Of a DNA stretch of 64,000 nucleotides, positions 7,796 through 16,436 are shown piece by piece. Made by a program: the position numbers and the translations under genes. Below the pieces are notes generated by a model, which searched no databases, was not told the DNA's origin, and saw only the letters and a program-made list of their open reading frames with translations. Numbering within the stretch: position 1 is the first letter of the stretch; each line of letters opens with the position of its first letter. This DNA comes from Saprospira grandis. GTDB lineage: Bacteria > Bacteroidota > Bacteroidia > Chitinophagales > Saprospiraceae. The stretch covers positions 2,398,501 through 2,462,500 of the forward strand of contig NZ_CP110854.1 of assembly GCF_027594745.1 (NCBI RefSeq), read 5' to 3'.

Positions 7796-8377
7796 TTATT
7801 GGAGTGAAATCTGTCGTTCCTCAATCATTCGGCGAATATTGATCAAAGCATAGCGCATGCGGCCCAAAGCCGTATTGATGCTTACTTTGGTGAGCTGAGC
7901 AATTTCTTTGAAAGAAAGCTCGGCATAATGGCGGAGGATAATGACCTCACGTTGTTCTTTAGGTAGGCAATCGACCAGTTGGCGGACTTTATCGTAGGTT
8001 TGGCGCTTCATGATGCGAGTTTCTTGATTATCCTCATTGACTTTAAGGATGTCGAGGATATCAAAATCATCGCTAGCGGCTACAGTAGGCCGGCGCTTAT
8101 TCTTGCGGAAATGATCGACACAAAGATTGTAAGAGATGCGCAAAGCCCATTGAAGAAATTTGCCTTCTTCATTGTAGCGGCCAGAACGAAAAGTGTCGAT
8201 AATTTTGATGAAAGTCTCTTGGAAAAGATCATTGGCTAGATCCTTATCTTTGACAAAGATATAGATAGAGGTATAAATTCTAGCTTTATGCTTGTTCAAT
8301 AGGTTTTCAAAAGACTTTTCGTCTCCTTGCATATAGCTACGGATAAGGTCCCGATCGTGAGCAGATTTACAGGTCAT
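7796..8377 (-). CDS. ECF-type RNA polymerase sigma factor
   Basis: Sigma-70 family protein of about 193 residues with region 2 (YIFVKDKDLANDLFQETFIKII, then EGKFLQWALRISYNLCVDHFRKNKR) and region 4 (DCLPKEQREVIILRHYAELSFKEIAQLTKVSINTALGRMRYAL). The ATG at 8377 is chosen because the family usually has about seven residues before the first helix (HDRDLIRSY); an ATG at 8401 would add eight. No anti-sigma gene is adjacent. It ends at a strong terminator. This type in Bacteroidota often acts as a general ECF-like regulator; its target is not visible. Confidence 0.92.
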   Translation of the reverse strand: MTCKSAHDRDLIRSYMQGDEKSFENLLNKHKARIYTSIYIFVKDKDLANDLFQETFIKIIDTFRSGRYNEEGKFLQWALRISYNLCVDHFRKNKRRPTVAASDDFDILDILKVNEDNQETRIMKRQTYDKVRQLVDCLPKEQREVIILRHYAELSFKEIAQLTKVSINTALGRMRYALINIRRMIEERQISLQ

Positions 8378-8646
8378 GGCAGTATTTTTTAGGTACAACA
8401 AGAGTATGCAGTCCTGGAACAGGCTGTTCTGGGCAGACTATGCCCATAAGGTAAGGAGTGAACAGATTTAAGGAGTGGCCCAAGGCGCATGTTTAAGAAC
8501 TAGGAAATTTGAACTAAAGGTGTAAATCTTTGTACGATAGGCAAAGCTTGTTTTTTCTTATTAGAGGAGAAGGTTATTTTTTTTGGAGTATTGGGGGCTA
8601 GGCGCAAATATAATTCATTATTTAGGGAATTGGCCTATGTCCAAGT
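8378..8646. other. Divergent promoter region between the sigma gene and uvrA
   Basis: About 270 bp with no credible ORF. On the minus strand TATATTTG (8612-8605) fits a -7 box that would read toward the sigma gene with a leader of about 220 nt. Nothing else was recognised. Confidence 0.4.
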
Positions 8647-8662
8647 TTGTTTTTTATCTTTG
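8630..8662 (+). promoter_or_regulatory. Probable uvrA promoter (TTGG - 21 bp - TATCTTTG)
   Basis: TATCTTTG at 8655-8662 matches TAnnTTTG; TTGG at 8630-8633 is a partial -33 box. The leader to the uvrA ATG would be about 95 nt. Confidence 0.5.
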
Positions 8663-8763
8663 TGGGCCTAATAATTAGCTGTGGGACATTATTTTTTGCC
8701 GCAGCGAGGACCCATTTTTTAGTTTTCCTTAAGATTACGCACAATTGCCTGAAAGGTTGCAAG

Positions 8764-11543
8764 ATGAGAGAAAAAAAATCAATTCGCATTAAGGGGGCCA
8801 ATGCCAACAACCTTAAAAACGTAGATGTTCAGATTCCCTATCATCAGCTAGTCGTGGTGACTGGTGTTTCGGGTTCGGGAAAATCATCCTTGACCATGGA
8901 CACCCTCTATGCAGAAGGGCAGCGCCGCTATGTCGAGAGTTTATCTTCTTATGCTCGACAGTTTTTGATGCGGATGAAAAAGCCCGAAGTAGACCAAATT
9001 AGCGGCCTTTGTCCAGCTATTGCTATTGAGCAAAGAGTGGGCAATAAAAACGCTAGATCTACAGTAGGCACCCTAACCGAAGTCTATGATTATCTCCGAG
9101 TGCTTTTTGCTAGAGTAGGGCATACTTTTTCGCCAATTTCTGGCCAAGAAGTTAAGAAGCAATCCGTAACCGATGTGGTAGATTTTTTACATCAGCTAGA
9201 AAATGGCCAAAAGGTCCTTTTACTCGCTCCTGTTTTGCTCCAAGGCCGAAGCCTAGAACAAAGCCTAGATCTACTCCTCCAAAAAGGCTATACTCGCTTG
9301 CAATGGGAGGGCAAAACACGTAAAATACAAGAACTTTTAGAAGCAGAACTGCCCAAAACTGAGGCCGCTCCTTATCTTCTGATTGATCGATTTGTGATAA
9401 ACAAAGACGATGCCGAAAACAATAAACGAATTGCGGATTCCGTTGACTCTGCCTTTCAGGAGGGCCTTGGCCGCTGCTTTATTGACTGCCTAGATGGCCA
9501 GTTGCATAGCTTTAGTACTCGCTTTGAACTAGACGGCCAAAGCTTTGAAGAACCCAGCCCCCAACTCTTTAATTTTAATAGCTCTTTGGGCGCCTGCCCC
9601 GCCTGCGAAGGCTATGGCAAAGCCCTAGGCATTGATGAGGAAAAAGTAATTCCCAATAAACAAAAATCCATTTTTGAGGATGCCGTGGAGATAAGGCCAG
9701 CCGCTGGCTCAAAAAATTACTCAAAGTAGCCGATAAGTTCGATTTCCCCGTTCACCGCCCCTATCGAGAACTCAATGCCCAACAACTTAAGGACCTCTGG
9801 GAGGGAAATAAGCATTTTGCTGGAATCAATGGTTTTTTTGAGGACCTTGAAAGCCATTCCTACAAAATTCAAAACCGAGTGATGCTGGCCCGCTACCGAG
9901 GGAAAACAGTTTGCCCCGCCTGTAACGGAACTCGCCTCCGCCCCGAAGCCCTCTATATAAAAATCAATGGCTACCATATCGGCCAATTGGTCCAAATGCC
10001 CATCAATCAGTTGGTCGAGGTTTTGGATGAACTAGAACTAAGCCCACAGGAGGCCGAAATTGCCGATCGCCTGCTGGAAGAAATCAAAAGCCGCCTAAAT
10101 ATTATGCTGGAGGTCGGCCTGAGCTACCTTAGCCTCGACCGACTTTCGGCTAGCCTCTCTGGCGGAGAAATTCAACGTATTCACCTCACCCGAACCCTAG
10201 GCAGCAACCTAACGAGCTCGCTCTATGTCCTCGATGAACCCAGTATTGGGCTGCACCCCAGAGATACGGACCGATTAATTAAGGTCTTGCGCAAGTTGCG
10301 CGATTTGGGCAATACCGTGGTGGTCGTCGAACATGAAGAGGATATTATCGCCCAAGCCGATTACCTGATTGATGTAGGCCCTTTTGCTGGCGTACATGGC
10401 GGAGAAATTGTTTTTGCTGGTCCCTATCCCGAAATTCATAGCAGCGCAGCCGATAGCCTTACCGCTAAGTATATGAGCGGCCGCATGAGCATTCCCCTGC
10501 CCGATAATCGCCGAAAACCGCATAGTTTTATCCGCCTAGAAGGGGCCGCTGAACATAATCTCAAGAATATTGATGTCAATTTTCCCCTACATAGCTTTTC
10601 GGTGGTGACCGGCGTGAGCGGTAGCGGAAAAACAACCCTGGTCAAGGGCATTTTATATCCTGCGCTTTTGCGAGCCCTGGGCGAAGACAGTAAGAAAAAA
10701 CCTGGCGCATTTAAGGCCCTAACAGGAGATTATGAGCAAATTGGCCAAATCGAAATGGTCAATCAATCGCCAATTGGCCGCTCTTCTCGCTCCAATCCCG
10801 TCACTTATGTAAAGGCCTATGATGCCATCCGTAAGCTCTTTGCCAAACAGCATACGGCCAAAATGCAAAATTTTAAGCCCAAGCATTTCTCCTTTAATGT
10901 AGAGGCGGGCCGCTGCGAAAGCTGCAAAGGCGAAGGCGAAACAGTCGTGTCTATGCAGTTCCTCGCCGATGTGCGCCTGATCTGTGAAGATTGCAATGGC
11001 CAACGTTTCCAAAAAGAGGTGCTAGCCGTAAAGTATAATGATAAGTCGATCTATGATGTCTTGGAAATGACGGTAGAGGAGGCGCTGTTCTTTTTTGAGG
11101 ACCAAAAAGATATTGTCCGTAAACTCCAACCCCTAGCCGATGTCGGTCTGGGCTATATCCGCCTTGGGCAGTCCTCTAGTACGCTCTCTGGCGGAGAGGC
11201 CCAAAGGGTAAAACTGGCGGCATTTTTAGGCAAGGACGAAGGCCGAACCCCACATATCCTCTTCATTTTTGATGAACCCACCACGGGCCTGCATTTTCAC
11301 GATATCAAAAAACTACTAGATGCCTTTAATGCCCTAGTGGAGGCTGGCCATAGCGTGATTGTGATCGAGCATAATATGGAGGTCATCAAATCTGCCGATT
11401 ATATTATTGACCTTGGCTTAGAAGGCGGCAAAAATGGCGGCCAACTCCTCTTCCAAGGAAGCCCAGAGGAAATGCTCAAAATCAAAGGCTCTTATACAGC
11501 CGATTTCCTCCGAACAAAGCTCAAAGAAGTAATGAAGTCTTAA
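8764..11543 (+). pseudogene. uvrA: uvrA, excinuclease ABC subunit A, broken by a frameshift near 9690
   Basis: Damage-recognition ATPase of nucleotide excision repair. The first part (8764-9729) carries Walker A GVSGSGKSS and the zinc CPACEGYG; the second (open from about 9690 to 11543) carries CPACNG, signature LSGGEIQRIHL with Walker B VLDEPSIGLHPRD, the second Walker A GVSGSGKTTL, CESCKGEG, and LSGGEAQRVKL with DEPTTGLH. Near 9690 the frame moves from 1 to 3: upstream reads FEDAVE, downstream DKASRWLKKLLKVADKFDFP, and about five residues expected between them in UvrA are missing. A deletion of roughly 13-16 bp explains both facts. Everything else is intact, so the lesion is recent, an assembly error, or bypassed. 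First ATG after the break: 9879. Confidence 0.85.
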
Positions 11544-11559
11544 ACTAAGATGCTGTTTT

Positions 11560-11698
11560 GGGGCTGCCCACTCGCTTCGCTCGGGTCGGGCTGTGTCAGG
11601 GCTCGCTGTTCGCTCGGCCCTTCGCCGCTTTCAGCGGCTCGGTCTGGCCTTCGGCCACCCTTATACATCCCTCAGCCTGCGGGCGCTTCGCGCCCTGC
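11560..11698 (+). repeat. GGCC element copy 3
   Basis: Core 11560-11677, 3' hairpin (GGGCG/CGCCC) to 11698. Outer helix GGCTG/CAGCC, inner helix AGGG/CCCT. It starts 17 bp after the uvrA stop. Confidence 0.85.
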
Positions 11699-11710
11699 TA
11701 AACGCAAAAC

Positions 11711-11747
11711 AAAAGCCCCCTTTTCCAAATCGGAAAAGGGGGCTTTT
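11711..11747. terminator. Terminator between uvrA and the DUF3276 gene
   Basis: AAAAGCCCCCTTTTCC and GGAAAAGGGGGCTTTT form a perfect 16-bp stem with a 5-nt loop; it serves both convergent genes. Confidence 0.92.
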
Positions 11748-11763
11748 GCTTGGGGAGCAAGGC

Positions 11764-12114
11764 CTACCAGCCCTCTCCATCAGAACTATCGTTCTGATCA
11801 AATTCCCATTCGCCATCATCTTCATAACGACGGCTGTATTCTTCGTAGTCGTAGTCTGGCAACAACTCCGTTTTTACATGATCGACCACCTCGTTTAAGC
11901 TTTCGACAAAACGATTGAAGTCCTCTTTGTACAAGAAAATCTTGTGCCTAGAGTAACTGTCGTCCTCAAAACGGCGCGTACTCTCCGTAATGGTCACATA
12001 ATAATCATTCCCTCTGGTCTGCCGTACATCAAAGAAGTACGTTCGGCGTTTGCCCGCTTTTACTTTGCGCGAGAAAACACTCTCGAAGCGCCGGTCTTTT
12101 TTGTCAAATCCCAC
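11764..12114 (-). CDS. DUF3276 (PUR-alpha-like) nucleic-acid-binding protein
   Basis: 116 residues in the small DUF3276/PUR-alpha-like family of Bacteroidota and spirochaetes, which binds single-stranded nucleic acid in studied homologues. The family core YFFDVRQTRGNDYYVTITES and HKIFLYKEDFNRFVESLNEVVDHV is plain. The C-terminal 30 residues are acidic (Asp/Glu rich). The start codon is GTG at 12114; no ATG exists in frame. It stands alone between two GGCC elements and ends in a strong terminator. Confidence 0.9.
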   Translation of the reverse strand: MGFDKKDRRFESVFSRKVKAGKRRTYFFDVRQTRGNDYYVTITESTRRFEDDSYSRHKIFLYKEDFNRFVESLNEVVDHVKTELLPDYDYEEYSRRYEDDGEWEFDQNDSSDGEGW

Positions 12115-12224
12115 GTCCTACAAATTTTGGTTGCGTAAAAAGAAAATCTTGCGAACAAATGTAATTTTTTTATCCCAAAAAAAAGAAAGCCAGCTTTAGC
12201 ATTCTTGCCCTTTTTGCGATTAAC

Positions 12225-12378
12225 AGGCGGCGAAGCCGCCGCAAAGGAGCGTAGCGACGCGGCTGAGGGATGGATAGGGTGGCCAAAGGCCAGACCAAAG
12301 CCGCCGCAGGCGGCTGCAGGGCCGAGCAAGCCTGTGAGCCCAGCACAGCCCGACCCAGCCGCAGGCTGGGGCAGCCCC
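12225..12378 (-). repeat. GGCC element copy 4
   Basis: Minus orientation; core 12378-12261 with a 3' hairpin to 12225. Outer helix GGCTG/CAGCC; inner helix TGGG/CCCT pairs at three of four positions. Its 5' end is 10 bp from the marR stop. Confidence 0.83.
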
Positions 12379-12388
12379 AAAAAATATC

Positions 12389-12844
12389 CTAACCTCTCAA
12401 CTGATCCAATAAATCACTAAGTTGCCCAGCTTCTTCTGGCTCCAAATGACTCATGTAGGCCGTCATCTGCGCCTCTAGTTTGGCCGAAGCCTCCGCCAAG
12501 ACCTTTAAGCCCTCCTCCTCAATGTAAATATCTACCCGTCGACGATCCTGCTTGCAGGATTTGCGCAAGACCAAACCCTTGCGCTGCAATTTCTCCACCA
12601 AACGAGAAGCATTAGAGGTCTTGTCAATCATGCGCTCTGTCAATAACTTGACCGTGGCCGGCTTGCCCCGCATCCCCCGCAAAATCCGCAAAATGTTAAA
12701 CTGCTGCACCGATAAACCATAGGGCTTCAATACATCGGTCTGTAGCTTACTGAGCCAAGAGGCCGTAAACAAAATATTGACTCCTACCTTCTGATACATA
12801 TCTTTAAATGGACGCTGTTGATTGATCTCTTCCTCTATTTTCAT
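12389..12844 (-). CDS. MarR family transcriptional regulator
   Basis: 151 residues with the MarR winged helix: PYGLSVQQFNILRILRG, the recognition region TERMIDKTSNASRLVEKLQRKGLVLRKSCKQDRRRVDIYI with the family wing DRR, and a C-terminal dimerisation helix. MarR proteins are dimeric repressors responding to small ligands or redox; target and ligand are unknown. No co-directional operon partner is seen; the XRE-type gene lies 37 bp upstream on the same strand. Confidence 0.92.
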   Translation of the reverse strand: MKIEEEINQQRPFKDMYQKVGVNILFTASWLSKLQTDVLKPYGLSVQQFNILRILRGMRGKPATVKLLTERMIDKTSNASRLVEKLQRKGLVLRKSCKQDRRRVDIYIEEEGLKVLAEASAKLEAQMTAYMSHLEPEEAGQLSDLLDQLRG

Positions 12845-12881
12845 CTTGCTTTAAGTTGTTAGTCATTAGACAATTTTAAGC

Positions 12882-13199
12882 CTAAAAAGTTGCTAAACTG
12901 TCTAACTGGCTTTTATCTATTTTGATCCCTAGAAAGGCTTCTATCTCGTCTAGCTTTTCATAAATAGGCGTGGCCCGCCCCGCCTCAATTAAACGCAAAC
13001 TCTCTAAAGATATCCCCAAACCCTCTGCCAGTTCCTCCTGGCTCCAAGCCCGCCGCTGCCGCTCCAATCGAATCTGCTCTCCCAAGTCGTTGGGCCAATC
13101 CATCTTTGGCGCAGGCTCCGATATACAAGCAACAAAAAGAAGGCAAAACCCAAAAGTAATTGGATATAAATTGTTTTTTATCGAAAAATATCCAAACAT
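12882..13199 (-). CDS. XRE-type helix-turn-helix protein with a hydrophobic N-terminus
   Basis: 105 residues. From residue 33 it is a compact XRE/Cro-type HTH: LGEQIRLERQRRAWSQEELAEGLGISLESLRLIEAGRATP. Residues 1-25 (YPITFGFCLLFVAC) look like a membrane or lipoprotein signal, which is odd for a DNA-binding protein. A start at Met33 (13103) would give a normal 73-residue regulator; however, a TATTTTTG -7 box at 13224-13217 sits just before the ATG at 13199, supporting the longer form. Whether the HTH is exported or membrane-held is open. Confidence 0.7.
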   Translation of the reverse strand: MFGYFSIKNNLYPITFGFCLLFVACISEPAPKMDWPNDLGEQIRLERQRRAWSQEELAEGLGISLESLRLIEAGRATPIYEKLDEIEAFLGIKIDKSQLDSLATF

Positions 13200-13216
13200 A
13201 TGCGTTTATTTTTTGC

Positions 13217-13224
13217 CAAAAATA
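13217..13224 (-). promoter_or_regulatory. Possible -7 box for the XRE-type gene
   Basis: TATTTTTG on the minus strand matches TAnnTTTG; the start codon is about 18 bp downstream. No clear -33 box. Confidence 0.35.
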
Positions 13225-13302
13225 CTAATTTTAAGGCTTAATTGTTTGAAACATAAGTATTTAAAACTTTTTGTTGCTCCTTTGGCCACTGTTCTATTAA
13301 TT

Positions 13303-13317
13303 GCAACTTTATGTTGC
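13303..13317. promoter_or_regulatory. Small inverted repeat GCAAC-N5-GTTGC before the S24 gene
   Basis: Two 5-bp arms lie 35 bp upstream of the S24/LexA-like gene. It could be its autoregulatory operator; only position and symmetry support this. Confidence 0.3.
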
Positions 13318-13351
13318 TAGTTGGCTGGGCGCAAACGAATTCTATAGCTAT

Positions 13352-14065
13352 ATGACTGACTTCAGTAAAAATATTGTCAACCAACGCTTCGGCCTTATCT
13401 ATGATGAGCTGACCAAAAGTAATAAAATTAAAGGAAAATCAGATCTCGCCGATAAATTGGAGACCTATAATCATGTGATCAATAATGTCCTTAAAGGAGA
13501 TCGCAGCCTAACCGTTAAGCAAATCAATCTGCTGGTCGAGCATTTCGATATTAACGCCAATTTTGTCTTCGGCTGTAGCGAGCAACTCTATAATAGCGAT
13601 AGCGACGAAATCCCCACTCACTCTCTAGCCGAAAAGATTATCCAGGGCCGTAATAATATTACCCTAGTGCCCGATAAGGCCTCGGCAGGCTACGCTCTCG
13701 CTGTAGATAGTAAGGAGTACCTAGAGCAGTTCAAACGCTTTTCGGTCCCTGGCCTAGAAGGCCCCCTGCTGGCCTTCGAAATTAGCGGAGATAGTATGCT
13801 CCCCCATATTACTAATGGCGATCTCGTGATCTGCGAAGCCCTAGAACGCAACCAAATGCCCCGAGATAATGGGGTCTATGTGGTAGTCACCGATACAGTC
13901 GTCACTAAACGCATCCGCCGAATTAAAGACAGCGATAGCAACCAAGTGGTGGGCCTCGAATTGCTCTCCGATAATGAGGTCTATCGCCCTTATCAAGTAG
14001 ATCTAGAGGAGATTCGCCAAATCTTAAAGGTAAAGGCCCGCCTAACCGCTCACGGCCTAGCTTAA
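13352..14065 (+). CDS. LexA-like S24 family repressor/peptidase
   Basis: 237 residues. The C-terminal half is an S24 autopeptidase domain: an Ala-Gly cleavage site in DKASAGYALAV, catalytic Ser in ISGDSMLPHI, general-base Lys in TDTVVTKRIRRI. The N-terminal 90 residues (SDLADKLETYNHVINNVLKGDRSLTVKQINLLVEHFDI) fit a helix-turn-helix of the phage-repressor kind. Such proteins self-cleave after DNA damage or stress; the regulon is unknown. The first Met of the open frame lies in the promoter region, so the ATG at 13352 is chosen. It is divergent from the XRE-type gene and ends at a good terminator. Confidence 0.88.
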   Translation: MTDFSKNIVNQRFGLIYDELTKSNKIKGKSDLADKLETYNHVINNVLKGDRSLTVKQINLLVEHFDINANFVFGCSEQLYNSDSDEIPTHSLAEKIIQGRNNITLVPDKASAGYALAVDSKEYLEQFKRFSVPGLEGPLLAFEISGDSMLPHITNGDLVICEALERNQMPRDNGVYVVVTDTVVTKRIRRIKDSDSNQVVGLELLSDNEVYRPYQVDLEEIRQILKVKARLTAHGLA

Positions 14066-14091
14066 TCTTCTGCTAGTTTTTCTTATCTTTC

Positions 14092-14127
14092 AAGGACCTA
14101 GGGTAATTTCACCTTAGGTCCTTTTTT
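14092..14127 (+). terminator. Terminator of the S24 gene
   Basis: AAGGACCTAGGGT pairs with ACCTTAGGTCCTT (one G-T pair), loop AATTTC, then a T-run. Confidence 0.88.
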
Positions 14128-14141
14128 ATACTTACTGAACT

Positions 14142-14975
14142 ATGCAAACCTATAACTTTCATTGGAAGAATGCCCAAGGCAAAAAGATCTTTGGCCAAGG
14201 CTGGCTTCCCAATACGCAAGCCCCCAAAGGGCTGGTTCTTTTGGTCCACGGACTGGGCGAACATATTGGCCGATATGCCCATCTCGCTCACTTTTTTACC
14301 CAAAGAGGCTGGGCCCTGCTGGCTTCCGACCGCATCGGGCATGGCCAATCTGAAGGCCAACGCGGGCACACGCCTAAATATGAGGACCTCTTTAAGGAGA
14401 TCGATCAATTGCTGGCCGAAAGCCAACGCAAGTTTAATAGCTTGCCCACTTTTCTCTATGGCCACTCTATGGGCGGCAATCTGGTCCTCAATTATATGAT
14501 CCAAAACCCAAAGGTGCCTATTCAGGGCGTAATCGCTACCTCTTCGGCGCTCCGCCTAGCTTTCGAGCCTCCCGCCATCCAACTCTTTCTAGGCAAACTG
14601 ATGCGCAAGATTTATCCCGCTTTCTCGCAGGGAAATGGCCTAGAACTAGAGGCCCTCTGCCAAGATCCCAAGGTCATCCAAGCTTATCAAAATGACCCCC
14701 TGGTGCATACCAAAATCTCCGCAGAAACCGCCATTGGCATGATCGAATGGGGGCAAAAGGCCCTAGATACCGCCCCCCAACTGAAAAAGCCCGCCTTGCT
14801 GGTCCATGGTAGCGCCGACCGTATCTGCTCGCCCCTCGGAAGCCGCCAATTTGCAGAGGCCAATCCCATCGCCCAACTCAAACTTTGGGAGGCGGGCTAT
14901 CATGAGTTGCACAATGAAGCTTTTCAAGATGAACTTTTTGCTTATATTTGGCAGTGGATGCAGGCCCAACTGTAG
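14142..14975 (+). CDS. Alpha/beta hydrolase, monoacylglycerol lipase-like
   Basis: 277 residues of the Hydrolase_4 (lysophospholipase/monoacylglycerol lipase) type. Oxyanion region LVHGLGEHIGRYAHLAHFF, then ASDRIGHGQSEGQRGH, nucleophile elbow YGHSMGGNL (Ser at about residue 111), Asp in VHGSADRICSP and His in AGYHELHNE. The whole triad is present. No signal peptide, so the enzyme is cytoplasmic and acts on acyl-glycerols or lysolipids (inferred from family). It is followed closely by an SCP2 lipid-binding gene, suggesting a lipid-handling pair. Confidence 0.92.
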   Translation: MQTYNFHWKNAQGKKIFGQGWLPNTQAPKGLVLLVHGLGEHIGRYAHLAHFFTQRGWALLASDRIGHGQSEGQRGHTPKYEDLFKEIDQLLAESQRKFNSLPTFLYGHSMGGNLVLNYMIQNPKVPIQGVIATSSALRLAFEPPAIQLFLGKLMRKIYPAFSQGNGLELEALCQDPKVIQAYQNDPLVHTKISAETAIGMIEWGQKALDTAPQLKKPALLVHGSADRICSPLGSRQFAEANPIAQLKLWEAGYHELHNEAFQDELFAYIWQWMQAQL

Positions 14976-15026
14976 TTGCCGCCCCCTCCAAATTATATAG
15001 CCACACCTAATAAAAATAGAATAACT

Positions 15027-15344
15027 ATGAATGTTCGTGAATTCCTAATGGATCTCCCCTCTAAGATTAGCCCCGAAGCTATCGAAGGAAAAGAAAGTTT
15101 GTTCCACTTCCTCATCTCTGGAGAAGAAGGAGGCAATTTTACTGCCCGTATCAAAGATGGTAAGGCAGAGGTGATCGAAGGTCTAGAAGATGAGCCCAAA
15201 TGCGTGATCAAAACTTCTGATACGGTCTTTAGCAAGATCCTTTCTGGTAAGCAGAATCCCCAAATGGCGGTCTTTACTGGCAAACTCAAGATTAGCAACC
15301 TCAGCGAAATGATGAAGTTTGCTAAGGTGCTTGGCCTTATGTAG
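15027..15344 (+). CDS. SCP2 sterol-binding domain protein
   Basis: 105 residues forming a single SCP2-like lipid-binding domain: FHFLISGEEGGNFTARIKDGKAEVIEGLEDEPKCVIKTSDTVFSKILSGKQNPQMAVFTGKLKI. The closing GKLKISNL-x-MMKFAKVLGL helix is typical. The ATG at 15027 is chosen over an in-frame Met 51 bp upstream whose peptide is Pro-rich and unlike the family. It may shuttle lipids or fatty acyl groups for the lipase encoded 51 bp upstream (inference). Confidence 0.9.
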   Translation: MNVREFLMDLPSKISPEAIEGKESLFHFLISGEEGGNFTARIKDGKAEVIEGLEDEPKCVIKTSDTVFSKILSGKQNPQMAVFTGKLKISNLSEMMKFAKVLGLM

Positions 15345-15369
15345 CCTATTGTCCACTCTCTGGACCCAA

Positions 15370-15403
15370 AGCCAGTATGCTTTTTTAGCGTACTGGCTTT
15401 TTC
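15370..15403 (+). terminator. Terminator of the lipase-SCP2 operon
   Basis: AGCCAGTATGC and GCGTACTGGCT form the stem (T-rich loop), followed by TTTTT. Confidence 0.82.
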
Positions 15404-15442
15404 TATTTTCCCCCCTTCTGCTTTTCTTTTTGTTTGGGTTTT

Positions 15443-15586
15443 GGGGCCCGCGGCCGACTAGCCTTCGGCTAGTTCGGCCGCCGCTATGCTGCGGGGCTCA
15501 CAGGGCTGTTCGGCCCTTCAGCCGCCTGCGGCGGCTTTGGTCTGGCCTGCGGCCACCCCTCCGCAGCGCTGGGCCGCTCAACGGCC
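15443..15586 (+). repeat. GGCC element copy 5
   Basis: Core 15443-15575. Outer helix GGCCC/GGGCC, inner helix GGGG/CCCC, hairpin I cUUCGg, hairpins II and III cUGCGg. The small central hairpin reads ACAG-GG-CTGT where most copies have GCAG-GT-CTGC. Confidence 0.87.
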
Positions 15587-15723
15587 TTTTTTTCTCTGGG
15601 CTTGCTGCTTCGGCCCCCAATTTTAGAAGAAAAAAAGGCTTCGCTTCATATTTTAGCGCCTAAGCGCTTATCGCTCAACGCTAGTAGGGGAGTACCCGAA
15701 AAAAGCAATAGGACCATTTAGAT

Positions 15724-16105
15724 GCCCCCAGAGCCAAATGTAAGGATCCAGACACCTCTGGGGAATCCCCGGAGCTAAATGTAAGGATCCAGATGGCTCT
15801 GGGGAATCCCCGGAGCTAAATGTAACGATCCAGACGGCTCTGGGGAATCCCCGGAGCTAAATGTAACGATCCAGATGGCTCTGGGGAATCCCCGGAGCTA
15901 AATGTAAGGATCCAGATGGCTCTGGGGAATCCCCGGAGTTAAATGTAACGATCCAGACGGCTCTGGGGAATCCCCGGAGCTAAATGTAAGGATCCAGACG
16001 GCTGTGGGGAATCCCCACAGCTAAATGTAACGATCCAGATGGCTAGGGGGAATCCCCACAGCTAAATGTAACGATCCAGATGGCTAGGGGGAATCCCCTC
16101 TAGCC
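15724..16105. repeat. Tandem array of nine 41-bp units, each with a hairpin
   Basis: The AAATG that opens the spacer recurs at 15736, 15777, 15818, 15859, 15900, 15941, 15982, 16023 and 16064, exactly 41 bp apart, with a tenth partial match at 16105. Each unit is a palindrome of about 21 bp (GCTCTGGGG, loop AAT, CCCCGGAGC) plus a 20-bp spacer (TAAATGTAACGATCCAGATG with a few fixed variants). In the unit ending near 16022 both arms change together to GCTGTGGGG/CCCCACAGC. The spacers are nearly identical, so this is not a CRISPR array. No ORF runs through it. Confidence 0.95.
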
Positions 16106-16252
16106 AAAGCAAAAGGGCCTGCTCATTCATTATTATTCATTGATTTATCAATAAGAAAGACAAAATTTTAAAGAGCGGCCCTTTGAGTTAGACTGACTTT
16201 AGTAGAAAGTTGTATTTTTAGGCAGTACAGCCCTAAGCAGGGCGTTTTGGTC
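16106..16252. other. Gene-free spacer between the 41-bp array and element copy 6
   Basis: No credible ORF, promoter or terminator was found. With the array and two GGCC elements it fills the 1.1 kb between the SCP2 gene and the FtsX-type permease. Confidence 0.5.
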
Positions 16253-16406
16253 CAGAAGGGCGCGAAGCGCCCGCGGCTGAGGGATGGACAGCAGTGGCCC
16301 GAAGGGCCAGACCCAACAAAAAAGCGCAAAGCGCTTTTTTGTGCAGGGCCGAGCAGACCTGCGAGCTGCGACACAGCCCGACCCGCCCGCAGGGCGGGGC
16401 AGCCCC
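16253..16406 (-). repeat. GGCC element copy 6
   Basis: Minus orientation; core 16406-16275 with a 3' hairpin to 16253. Outer helix GGCTG/CAGCC, inner helix GCAG/CTGC; hairpin II is long (ACAAAAAAGCGC arm). It ends 30 bp before the permease TTG start, and an open frame from 16284 crosses it into the permease. Confidence 0.85.
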
Positions 16407-16436
16407 AAAAGAAAACATCAAAAAATATCCTTTTCC

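Noticed and set aside
15724..16105. CRISPR array
   Set aside because: The unit is periodic with palindromes, but the spacers are almost identical between units and no cas genes are near.
15443..16406. Insertion sequence or integron in the 1.1-kb gap
   Set aside because: No transposase or integrase frame, no terminal repeats beyond the GGCC elements and the 41-bp array.
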